This document shows positions 42,834 to 51,151 of a stretch of 64,000 nt of DNA, one piece after another (position 1 is the stretch's first letter; the number at the start of each line of letters is the position of its first letter). Both the position numbers and the translations under genes were made by a program. The notes beneath the pieces are model-generated. The model saw only the letters and a program-made list of their open reading frames with translations, was not told the origin of the DNA and made no database searches. This DNA is from Luteimicrobium sp042670205 (lineage in GTDB: Bacteria; Actinomycetota; Actinomycetes; Actinomycetales; Cellulomonadaceae): the NCBI RefSeq assembly GCF_042670205.1, contig NZ_JBHUWD010000008.1, positions 1-64,000 on the forward strand, read 5' to 3'.

Positions 42834-43823
42834 ATGAAAACGCTTGCCCGAAGGATCGGGTTCTACGTCATCGCCCTCTGGGCGGCCGTCAGCCTGAACT
42901 TCCTGATCCCCCGGCTGATGCCGGGGAACCCGGTGGACATCATGTTGTCGAAGCTGGCGCAGCACGGGCCCGTGACGCCCGCGACGCGCCACTCGATCGA
43001 GCTGCTCCTCGGCGCCGACTCCAGCCAGTCGCTGTGGTCGCAGTACGTCAGCTATCTGGGCCAGCTGGTCCACGGCGACCTCGGGGTGTCGGTCTCCATG
43101 TACCCGACCCCCGTGTCGACGGTGATCGGCCAGACCCTGCCGTGGACGGTCGGGCTGATCGGGATCGCGACCGTGATCTCGTTCGTGCTCGGCGTCGGCC
43201 TCGGCACGTTCGCGGGCTGGAAGCGCGGGTCGTGGCTCGACAGCCTCATCCCCGTCACGACGATGTTCCAGTCGATCCCGTACTTCTGGCTCGCGCTGAT
43301 CCTGCTGTACCTGTTCGGCAGCGTGTGGATGATCTCGCCGCTCAACGGCGGCTACGACCCGTACACCACGACCCCGGGCTGGGACCCCGCCTTCATCGGT
43401 TCGGTGATCTCCCACGGGATCCTGCCCGCGGCGACCATCGTCGTCTCGTCGATCGGCGGCTGGATGCTCGGGATGCGCAACATGATGGTCTCGACGCTCG
43501 CCGAGGACTACATCGTCACCGCGGAGGCCAAGGGCCTGCGCTCGGCCCGGATCATGCGGACCTACGCGGCGCGCAACGCGGTGCTGCCGTCGGTCGCCGG
43601 CTTCGCGATCTCGCTCGGGTTCGTGGTCGCCGGCTCGATCGTCACCGAGGCCGTCTTCTCCTACCCGGGCATCGGGTCGGCGCTCCTGCAGGCGGTGAAC
43701 TCGAACGACTACGCGCTGATGCAGGGCATCTTCCTGGTCATCACGCTCTCGGTCCTCGGCGCGAACCTGCTCGTCGACCTCCTGTACGCCGTCATCGACC
43801 CGCGCACCCGCCAGCGCGGCTAG
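42834..43823 (+). CDS. ABC importer permease (DppB type)
   Basis: 329-residue inner-membrane permease with six hydrophobic segments. The N-terminal RRIGFYVIALWAAVSLNFLIP and the EAA-loop region DYIVTAEAKGLRSARIM, which contacts the ATPase, match DppB/OppB. It forms a heterodimeric channel with the next gene product. ATG 42834 after GGAGCGCACGC. The next gene starts 10 nt downstream. Confidence 0.93.
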   Translation: MKTLARRIGFYVIALWAAVSLNFLIPRLMPGNPVDIMLSKLAQHGPVTPATRHSIELLLGADSSQSLWSQYVSYLGQLVHGDLGVSVSMYPTPVSTVIGQTLPWTVGLIGIATVISFVLGVGLGTFAGWKRGSWLDSLIPVTTMFQSIPYFWLALILLYLFGSVWMISPLNGGYDPYTTTPGWDPAFIGSVISHGILPAATIVVSSIGGWMLGMRNMMVSTLAEDYIVTAEAKGLRSARIMRTYAARNAVLPSVAGFAISLGFVVAGSIVTEAVFSYPGIGSALLQAVNSNDYALMQGIFLVITLSVLGANLLVDLLYAVIDPRTRQRG

Positions 43824-43833
43824 GAGGCCCACC

Positions 43834-44811
43834 GTGTCCGTCACCCTCTCCGAGTCCCTCGAACCAGGCGCCGTCGAGTCGCGCGAGCACCTCCCCGGCC
43901 CGCGACCGAAGCGGAAGCGCGCGCGTCCCCGCCTGACGGCGAAGCTCGTCGTCGGTTCCTCGATCGTCGCCGCGATCGCCCTGTTCGCGATCATCGGGCC
44001 GTTCGTCACCCAGAACCCGTCGGCGATCTCCGACGTGGGCCTGCAGCCGCCCGGCGACGGGCACCTGCTCGGCACCACGCAGACCGGGCAGGACGTGTTC
44101 GCGCAGCTCGCCCACGCGTCGCGCGGGTCGCTCACGATCGGCGTCGTGGTCGGGGTCCTCACGGTGATCCTGTCGTCGCTGTTCGGGATCATCGGCGCCT
44201 ACGCCGGCGGCGTCACCGACGAGGTCTTCAACCTGATCACGAACATCGCGCTCGTGATCCCCGGCCTTCCGCTCGTCATCATCATCTCGAGCTACGTCCC
44301 CAACAAGAGCATCTGGCTCATCGCGGTCGTGCTCGCCATCACCGGCTGGGCCGGGTCGGCCCGCGTGATCCGCGGCTTCACGCTGTCGCTCCGCGGCCGC
44401 GACTACGTGCTCGCGTCGAAGGTCGCGGGCGAGCGGACGTGGCGCGTCATCCTCGTGGAGATCCTGCCCAACCTCATCCCGCTGCTCGCCTCCCAGTTCA
44501 TGTTCGCGATCATCTTCGCGATCCTCGGCGAGGCCGGGCTGTCGTTCCTGGGGCTCGGGGCGAGCAACTCGTTCACGTGGGGCACGATGCTCTACTACGC
44601 GCAGAACGGCCTCGCGCTCCGGCTCGGGGCATGGTGGTGGTTCATCCCGCCGGGCCTCCTGCTCGCCCTGTTCGGCGCCGCGCTCTCGCTCATCAACTTC
44701 TCGATCGACGAGGCCATCAACCCCAAGCTCCGCAGCCAGACGCGCTCGCAGCGCAAGCGCTGGCGCCTGACCGACGAGCAGCTCGAGGACGTCAAGGAGG
44801 ACTCGCTGTGA
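43834..44811 (+). CDS. ABC importer permease (DppC type)
   Basis: 325 residues. A basic N-terminal tail (RPKRKRARPRLTAK) precedes the first membrane helix, as in DppC/OppC. The EAA-loop region reads GRDYVLASKVAGERTWRVI. Ends in a charged cytoplasmic tail. GTG 43834 behind GGAGG. The stop overlaps the ATPase gene by 4 nt (GTGA). Confidence 0.93.
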   Translation: MSVTLSESLEPGAVESREHLPGPRPKRKRARPRLTAKLVVGSSIVAAIALFAIIGPFVTQNPSAISDVGLQPPGDGHLLGTTQTGQDVFAQLAHASRGSLTIGVVVGVLTVILSSLFGIIGAYAGGVTDEVFNLITNIALVIPGLPLVIIISSYVPNKSIWLIAVVLAITGWAGSARVIRGFTLSLRGRDYVLASKVAGERTWRVILVEILPNLIPLLASQFMFAIIFAILGEAGLSFLGLGASNSFTWGTMLYYAQNGLALRLGAWWWFIPPGLLLALFGAALSLINFSIDEAINPKLRSQTRSQRKRWRLTDEQLEDVKEDSL

Positions 44812-45782
44812 GCGCCCCCACGCTGGACCGCGCGCGCGGTGCCGCACCCACCGGCCCCGTCGTGCTCACCATCGACGACGTGAGCGTCGACTACCTCGTC
44901 GACGACCCGGTCCACGCCGTCCGGAACGTCTCGCTCCAGCTCGCACGCGGGGAGGTGCTCGGCCTCGCGGGCGAGTCGGGCTGCGGCAAGAGCACGCTCG
45001 CCTACGCGGTGACGCGCCTGCTCAAGCCGCCCGCCGTCATCACCTCCGGGAGCATCGAGTTCCACTCGCGGGAGGGGTTCGCCGTCGACCTCACCGCCAT
45101 GCACGGCGAGGACCTGCGCCAGTTCCGCTGGGACAAGGTCGCGATGGTGTTCCAGGGCGCGATGAACTCGCTCAACCCCGTCATCAACGTCCGGGCCCAG
45201 CTCGAGGACGTCTTCACGACGCACCGCCCCGAGATGAAGAAGGCCGAGCGACGCCGCCGCGCGGGCGAGCTCCTCGAGCGCGTCGGGGTGGACCCGGCCC
45301 GCCTCAAGGCGTTCCCGCACGAGCTGTCGGGCGGCATGCGCCAGCGCGTCATGATCGCGATGGCGCTCGCGCTCGAGCCGCAGGTCCTCATCATGGACGA
45401 GCCCACGACGGCGCTGGACGTCGTCGTGCAGCGCGAGATCCTCGACGAGATCTCCCGGCTGCGCGACGAGCTCGGGTTCGCGGTCGTCTTCATCACGCAC
45501 GACCTGCCGCTGCTCCTCGAGATCAGCGACCGGATCGCCGTGATGAAGGAGGGGCGGATCGTCGAGCTCGCGGACGCCCGCACCCTGTACACCCAGCCGC
45601 AGCACGAGTACACGCGCACCCTGCTGAGCTCGTTCCCCAGCCTGACGGGGGAGCGGGGCGGGTTCGTGCGGACGGGTGTCGACACCACCGTGCGCGCCGC
45701 AGCAGCCTCGTCCGACGCGGACGAACCGACCCCGGGCGCCGGCACGGCCCCGACCGACGACGCCGAGGAGGCGGACGCATGA
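44808..45782 (+). CDS. ABC importer ATPase (DppD type)
   Basis: 324 residues. Walker A GESGCGKST, signature LSGGMRQR, Walker B VLIMDEPTTALD and the His-switch VFITHDLPLL are all intact. An oligo-HPY-type C-terminal region begins YTQPQHEYTRTLL. The last 50 residues are acidic and low-complexity. GTG start coupled to the permease, and ATGA overlap with the second ATPase. Confidence 0.94.
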   Translation: MSAPTLDRARGAAPTGPVVLTIDDVSVDYLVDDPVHAVRNVSLQLARGEVLGLAGESGCGKSTLAYAVTRLLKPPAVITSGSIEFHSREGFAVDLTAMHGEDLRQFRWDKVAMVFQGAMNSLNPVINVRAQLEDVFTTHRPEMKKAERRRRAGELLERVGVDPARLKAFPHELSGGMRQRVMIAMALALEPQVLIMDEPTTALDVVVQREILDEISRLRDELGFAVVFITHDLPLLLEISDRIAVMKEGRIVELADARTLYTQPQHEYTRTLLSSFPSLTGERGGFVRTGVDTTVRAAAASSDADEPTPGAGTAPTDDAEEADA

Positions 45783-46582
45783 CCACCCTCGAGCTCCGCG
45801 GAGTCACGAAGGACTACCACGTGCGCGGGGGCGGGGGGAGCAAGACGCTGCGGGCCGTCGACGACGTGTCCCTGGTCCTGGAGCCCGGGCGCACCATCGC
45901 CCTCGTCGGGCAGTCCGGGTCGGGCAAGTCCACGATCGCGAAGATGCTCCTCCAGCTCGAACGGCCCACCTCGGGCCAGATCCTCGTCGACGGCAAGCCC
46001 GTGCCGCGCAGCCGGCGCGGGCGCCACGCCTACCGCGGCCAGGTGCAGATGGTCTTCCAGGACCCGTTCGCGTCGCTCAACCCGTACCACTCGATCGGGC
46101 ACCACATCGCCCGGCCGGTCCAGCTCCACCAGCCGGGGCTCGGGCGGGCGGAGGTCGAGGCGCGCGTCCACGACCTCCTCCACCGGGTACGGCTCGACCC
46201 CGCCGAGACGTTCGCGGCCCGGCGGCCGCACGAGCTGTCGGGCGGGCAGCGGCAGCGCGCCGCCATTGCCCGGGCCCTTGCGCCGTCTCCCGGTATCCTC
46301 GTCGCGGACGAGCCGGTGTCCATGCTCGACGTCTCCATCCGCCTCGGCGTGCTCAACCTGCTGGGCGACCTGCAGCGGCAGGAGAACCTCGGGGCCCTGT
46401 ACATCACGCACGACCTCGCCACGGCACGGCACTTCTCCGACGAGATCCTCGTGATGTACAAGGGGGTCATCGTCGAGCGCGGACCGGCCGACGACGTCAT
46501 CCTGAACCCACAGCACGAGTACACCCGCCTGCTCGCCGCGGCGGCGCCCAACCCGGAGCGCCGGCTCGCGGAGCTCGCCTGA
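45779..46582 (+). CDS. ABC importer ATPase (DppF type)
   Basis: 267 residues. Walker A GQSGSGKST, signature LSGGQRQR, Walker B ILVADEPVSMLD and His-switch LYITHDLATA. It forms the heterodimeric motor with the preceding ATPase. ATG overlaps the preceding stop by 4 nt. A glycine-rich insertion, RGGGGSK, sits in the first strands. A ROK regulator follows after 25 nt on the same strand. Confidence 0.94.
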   Translation: MTTLELRGVTKDYHVRGGGGSKTLRAVDDVSLVLEPGRTIALVGQSGSGKSTIAKMLLQLERPTSGQILVDGKPVPRSRRGRHAYRGQVQMVFQDPFASLNPYHSIGHHIARPVQLHQPGLGRAEVEARVHDLLHRVRLDPAETFAARRPHELSGGQRQRAAIARALAPSPGILVADEPVSMLDVSIRLGVLNLLGDLQRQENLGALYITHDLATARHFSDEILVMYKGVIVERGPADDVILNPQHEYTRLLAAAAPNPERRLAELA

Positions 46583-46607
46583 GCCGCCGGGGACGAAGGG
46601 AGCTCCC

Positions 46608-47858
46608 GTGTCGATGCCGGCGGCGGGGTCGGTCTCGACCCACGCGAACAGCCGCTCCGTGATCCTGGACGCCGTCCGCGCGGCCGGGACGATCAGCAGG
46701 GTCGAGCTCGTCCGCGGGACGGGGCTGACCGGGGCCACCGTGTCCACGGTGGTCCGTCGGCTCATCGACGACGGGCTGGTCACCGAGGTGGGGACCGCGG
46801 AGTCGACGGGCGGCAAGCCGCGCACGATGCTGCGCCTCGACCCGACCGCGCGCTACGCCGTCGGGGTCCACCTGGACCACGGCAGCGTCACGTACGTCGT
46901 GACCGACCTCGGGGGCGACATCGTGGCGCGGACCCGCCGGGCCGGCATCGGCTCGGCGGGGCCCGTCGAGGTCGTGGCCCGGATGACGGGCGAGATCGGG
47001 GCCGTGATCTCGGCGGCCGGCGTCGCCCGGGACCGCGTGCTGGGCGTCGGCGTCGGGATGCCCGGGCCCGTGTTCCAGGGTGCGGGGGCGTTCACGCCGC
47101 CCACGCTCGCGGACTGGTCCGACTTCCCGCTCGCCCAGGCGCTCGAGCGGTCCATCGGCCTGCCGACGCTCATGGACAACGACGCGACCGCCGGCGCGCT
47201 CGGGGAGCACTGGGCTCGCGCCGTCCCCGGGTCGGTGTGCCTCGCCGCGGTCTACATGGGCACAGGCATCGGGGGAGGCGTGGTGGTGGGCGGGATGCCG
47301 TACCGCGGCGCGAGCGGCAACACCGTCGAGCTCGGGCACATCTGCGTCGACCTCGACGGCCCCGAGTGCTGGTGCGGCAACCGCGGGTGCGTCGAGATCC
47401 TCGCCGGCCCGGCGACCGTCGTCGCCACCGCGCGCGAGCGCGGCCTGCTCGACGCCCCCGGCACGGGCGCCTCGGTGACGGGCGACTTCGCGGCCGTGGC
47501 GCGGCTCGCGCTCCAGGGCGACGACGCCGCGCTCGCGCTGCTCGAGGACTCCGCGCGCTACGTCGCGGTCGCCGCGCACACGGTCGCCACCATCATGGAC
47601 ACCGACCACGTCGTGCTCACGGGGCCGTCGTTCGGCGTCGCCGGGTCGGTGTACCTGCCGGTCGTGCGGCGCGAGCTGGAGAACCGCTACTTCGCACGTG
47701 GGAACCACCCCGTCGGCGTGACGATCTCGCCGCACGCGTACGAGGCCGCCGCCGTGGGCGCCGCCGCGATGGTCCTGCAGTCGGAGCTCGTCCCGCGGCA
47801 GTCGAGCGTCGTGCTCCCGGCGTCCGCGCCCGAGACGCGGGCGGCCGCGCGCCGCTGA
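46608..47858 (+). CDS. ROK-family transcriptional regulator
   Basis: 416 residues. An N-terminal winged-helix domain (about 10-65, with NSRSVILDAVRAAGTISRVE) is followed by a ROK sugar-kinase-like domain. The zinc motif is present as CWCGNRGC, and the phosphate-binding segment as AVYMGTGIGGGVVVGG. Family members are usually sugar-responsive repressors. As last gene of the importer cluster it is the only intact DNA-binding regulator of the locus. GTG start with AAGGGAG upstream. Convergent with the maltokinase gene. Confidence 0.9.
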   Translation: MSMPAAGSVSTHANSRSVILDAVRAAGTISRVELVRGTGLTGATVSTVVRRLIDDGLVTEVGTAESTGGKPRTMLRLDPTARYAVGVHLDHGSVTYVVTDLGGDIVARTRRAGIGSAGPVEVVARMTGEIGAVISAAGVARDRVLGVGVGMPGPVFQGAGAFTPPTLADWSDFPLAQALERSIGLPTLMDNDATAGALGEHWARAVPGSVCLAAVYMGTGIGGGVVVGGMPYRGASGNTVELGHICVDLDGPECWCGNRGCVEILAGPATVVATARERGLLDAPGTGASVTGDFAAVARLALQGDDAALALLEDSARYVAVAAHTVATIMDTDHVVLTGPSFGVAGSVYLPVVRRELENRYFARGNHPVGVTISPHAYEAAAVGAAAMVLQSELVPRQSSVVLPASAPETRAAARR

Positions 47859-47876
47859 CGGCTGGGGCCGGGCCGC

Positions 47877-49355
47877 TCAGCCGGCCGCGCGCTCGAGGAT
47901 CCGGTCCACGCCGGCGAGCGGGATACCGACCCAGTCGGGCCGGTTCCGCACCTCGTAGACGACCTCGTAGAGCGCCTTGTCCAGCTCGAGCGCGGCCAGC
48001 AGGTCGTCCTGCGCACCCGCGCCCGGGGGCGGGGAGGCCGGGTCGTCGCCCCGCCCGGCCCGGTACGCGGCCCAGAACGCGTCGCGCGCCTCGGCCGCCC
48101 AGCGCGACGTGTGCGCCCGCCCGACGGCGGCGGCGTAGTCGAACGACCGCAGCATCCCTGCGGCGTCGCGCAGCGCCAGGTCCGGCCGGGTGCGCTCCGC
48201 GACCGGGCGCAGCGGCTCGCCCTCGAAGTCGAGCACCCGCCAGCCGTCCGCGCCGTGCAGCACCTGCCCGAGGTGCAGGTCGCCGTGGATCCGCTGGAGG
48301 CGCGGCAGCGCGTGCCGGTCGCCCGACGCCGCGAGCGCCGCCTCGGCGCGCGCGTGCACGACCGCGATCCCCGCCTCGCGTCGCGCCAGAGTCGGGGCCT
48401 CGCCGACGGCCCGCACCGCGCGGGCCCGCAGGTCGTCGACCAACCACGCCCCGTCGACGGCCGGTCCCGTGCCGTACGCCCGGCGGAGCGCCGCGTGCAG
48501 CTGCGCGACGAGCGTGCCGAGCGCGGCCGCGTGGCCCGCGAACGACTCCGCCCGGCCCGCGAACGCGCACGCGAGCTCGAACCCGTCGTCGGCGCGCGGC
48601 ACGAGCTCCGACAGGATCGCGAGGTGCAGCTCGGCGGCCTGGGCGGCCGACGCCGGGGCGTCGACCGACCACCACGCGAGCGGGCGCGGGACGCCGTGCC
48701 AGCCCGCCCGGGCCAGCGCGCGCGGCACGTCGAGGTCGGGATTGGGCCCCGGCGCGACCGTCCGCAGGACCTTGAGGATCGCGCCGCCCGCCACCTGCGG
48801 CATGACGACCGACGTGTTCGACTGCTCACCCGCCACCACGCGGGCCCCCGTGAGGTCCGGGCCGTCCGCACCCCCGGGACCGGGCCGCGGCGACCAGCCT
48901 GCGCCGTCCTCCCAGCGCGCGCCCCGGAGGACAGCCGCCCAGAACGCCCGGTGTCGTGCGCCGTCGTGCACGAGGTAGCGCAGGCCCTCGCGGACGAGCG
49001 AGCCGACGGCGCTCCCGGGCGGCGTCCGACCGTCCGGGGGCGCCGGCTCGACGACCACCGGCACGTGCAGGAGCGGGGCGTCCGGCGAGGCCGCCGACGG
49101 GACCGGTGCGCCGTCGTCGTCGGCACGCTCGACCGCGACGAGGAGGGACACGACCCCCGGGCCAAGCGGCACCGTGCGCACCAGCCGGACGCGCGTGGCC
49201 ACGCCCTTGACCGGGTACCAGCGCTGGGCGGGGAGCCACGGTGCGAGCACGCCGACGACGGCCGTGGCCCCGACCGGGCCCAGGACGGTGTCGTCGGGCC
49301 CGGTCGGCGACGCCGACGGTGCGGTCGGGCCCTGCGGCCCGGGCTGCTGGTGCAT
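47877..49355 (-). CDS. mak: Maltokinase
   Basis: Phosphorylates maltose to maltose-1-phosphate, the donor for GlgE. 492 residues. An N-terminal cap domain has WLPAQRWYPVKG. The kinase core has the catalytic loop IHGDLHLGQVL and metal-binding VLDFEGEPLRP. Closest in pattern to actinobacterial Pep2/Mak. It is not fused to TreS here. The ATG overlaps the treS stop by 1 nt (TGATG), so it is the third gene of glgE-treS-mak. The N-terminus is Pro/Gln-rich. Confidence 0.92.
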   Translation of the reverse strand: MHQQPGPQGPTAPSASPTGPDDTVLGPVGATAVVGVLAPWLPAQRWYPVKGVATRVRLVRTVPLGPGVVSLLVAVERADDDGAPVPSAASPDAPLLHVPVVVEPAPPDGRTPPGSAVGSLVREGLRYLVHDGARHRAFWAAVLRGARWEDGAGWSPRPGPGGADGPDLTGARVVAGEQSNTSVVMPQVAGGAILKVLRTVAPGPNPDLDVPRALARAGWHGVPRPLAWWSVDAPASAAQAAELHLAILSELVPRADDGFELACAFAGRAESFAGHAAALGTLVAQLHAALRRAYGTGPAVDGAWLVDDLRARAVRAVGEAPTLARREAGIAVVHARAEAALAASGDRHALPRLQRIHGDLHLGQVLHGADGWRVLDFEGEPLRPVAERTRPDLALRDAAGMLRSFDYAAAVGRAHTSRWAAEARDAFWAAYRAGRGDDPASPPPGAGAQDDLLAALELDKALYEVVYEVRNRPDWVGIPLAGVDRILERAAG

Positions 49356-51151
49356 CACGGCAGCGGCGCCTCCTGTCGCGGGTCGGTGAGCACGAGCCAG
49401 TAGAAGTCGCGCGAGCCGAGGGTCACGTCGACGCGCCCGTCCTCGCCGACCGCCGGGAAGGCGGCCCCGCCGAACACGTCGGCGAGGAGCGCGCCGGCGT
49501 GCCCCGGCAGCCGCAGCGTCGCGGCCGACGCCGTCGACGACAGGTTCGCCACGCACAGGATCGTCTCGTCCCCGCTGGAGCGGAGGTACGCGAGGACCGA
49601 CTCGCGCGTCGTCGGGACCTGGGTGTAGGACCCCACGCCGAACGCGCGGTGCTGCCGCCGGACCTTGAGCATGCCGTGCAGCCAGTGCAGCAGCGACGTG
49701 GGCTGCGCGAGCTGCGCCTCGACGTTGGTGTGCGCGTAGTGGTGCACGAGCGACTGGACGAGCGGCAGGTAGACCTTGCCCGGGTCGGCCGTCGAGAAGC
49801 CGGCGTTGCGGTCGGGCGTCCACTGCATGGGCGTGCGGACGGCGTCGCGGTCCGGCAGCCAGATGTTGTCGCCCATCCCGATCTCGTCGCCGTAGTACAG
49901 GCACGGGCTCCCGGGCAGGCTGAGGAGCAGCGCGTGCGCGAGCTCGATCTCCTTGCGGGAGTTGTCGAGCAGGGGGGCGAGGCGCCGTCGGATCCCGACG
50001 TTCGCGCGCATGCGCGGGTCCTTCGCGTACCAGCCGTACATGGCGGCACGCTCCTCCGTCGAGACCATCTCGAGCGTGAGCTCGTCGTGGTTGCGCAGGA
50101 ACGTGCTCCACTGGCCGCTGCCCGACGGGACCTCGGGGGTGTCCGCGAGGATGTCGACGAGCTGGGCCTGCCGCTGGTCCTTGATGGCGTAGAAGATCCG
50201 CGGCATCACGGGGAAGTGGAAGCACATGTGGCACTCCGGCTCCTCCTCCGTGCCGAAGTACTCGACCACCTCGTTCGGCCACTGGTTCGCCTCGGCCAGC
50301 AGGATGCGGCCCGGGAACTCCGTGTCCACCATCTTCCGGACGCGGCGCAGGAAGGCGTGCGTCTCGGGCAGGTTCTCGCAGTTCGTGCCCTCGCGCTCGA
50401 ACAGGTACGGCACCGCGTCCAGCCGGAACCCGTCGACGCCCACCTGCAGCCAGTACCGGGCGACGTCGATCATCGCGTCCTGCACGTGCGGGTTGTCGAA
50501 GTTGAGGTCGGGCTGGTGGGAGAAGAACCGGTGCCAGAAGTACTGGCGGCGCACCGGGTCGAAGGTCCAGTTGCTCGTCTCGGTGTCCGTGAAGATGATC
50601 CGGGCGTCCGGGTAGCGGGTGTTGTCGTCGCTCCACACGTAGAAGTCGCCGTACGGCCCGTCCGGGTCGTTGCGGGACGCCTGGAACCACGGGTGCGCGT
50701 CGCTCGTGTGGTTCATCACGAGGTCGATGACGATGCGGATGCCCCGCTCGTGCGACTTCTCGACGAGCTCCAGGAAGTCCGCCATCGTGCCGAACTGCGG
50801 CGCGATCGCCGTGTAGTCGGAGATGTCGTAGCCGCCGTCGCGCAGGGGCGACGGGTAGAACGGCGGCAGCCAGAGGCAGTCGATGCCGATCCACTGGAGG
50901 TAGTCGAGTCGCTCGATCAGCCCGCGCAGGTCGCCCGTGCCGTCGCCGTCGGCGTCCGAGAACGCGCGCGTGATGACCTCGTAGAAGACCGCCGTCTTGT
51001 ACCACTCGGGGTCCTCGGACAGGCCGTGCCGCTCGAGGCCCGGCGGGTGGGGCTGCTGCGCCGGCGGGAGCGCCCACGTCGGGATGGGCGCCGTCGGCGG
51101 CGCCGAGACGAGGTGCTGGGGCGTCATGCCCGTCGTGCCGTCCGGGGTCAT
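49355..51151 (-). CDS. treS: Trehalose synthase
   Basis: GH13 enzyme that interconverts trehalose and maltose and so feeds maltose into the GlgE route. 598 residues. Conserved TreS motifs: WYKTAVFYEVITRAFSD near the start, DLVMNHTSD, GFRLDAVPYLFEREG (nucleophile Asp), ILLAEANQWP (acid Glu) and FLRNHDELTLEM. The start overlaps the glgE stop by 4 nt. The first 45 residues are Pro/Thr-rich and probably flexible. Confidence 0.95.
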   Translation of the reverse strand: MTPDGTTGMTPQHLVSAPPTAPIPTWALPPAQQPHPPGLERHGLSEDPEWYKTAVFYEVITRAFSDADGDGTGDLRGLIERLDYLQWIGIDCLWLPPFYPSPLRDGGYDISDYTAIAPQFGTMADFLELVEKSHERGIRIVIDLVMNHTSDAHPWFQASRNDPDGPYGDFYVWSDDNTRYPDARIIFTDTETSNWTFDPVRRQYFWHRFFSHQPDLNFDNPHVQDAMIDVARYWLQVGVDGFRLDAVPYLFEREGTNCENLPETHAFLRRVRKMVDTEFPGRILLAEANQWPNEVVEYFGTEEEPECHMCFHFPVMPRIFYAIKDQRQAQLVDILADTPEVPSGSGQWSTFLRNHDELTLEMVSTEERAAMYGWYAKDPRMRANVGIRRRLAPLLDNSRKEIELAHALLLSLPGSPCLYYGDEIGMGDNIWLPDRDAVRTPMQWTPDRNAGFSTADPGKVYLPLVQSLVHHYAHTNVEAQLAQPTSLLHWLHGMLKVRRQHRAFGVGSYTQVPTTRESVLAYLRSSGDETILCVANLSSTASAATLRLPGHAGALLADVFGGAAFPAVGEDGRVDVTLGSRDFYWLVLTDPRQEAPLP

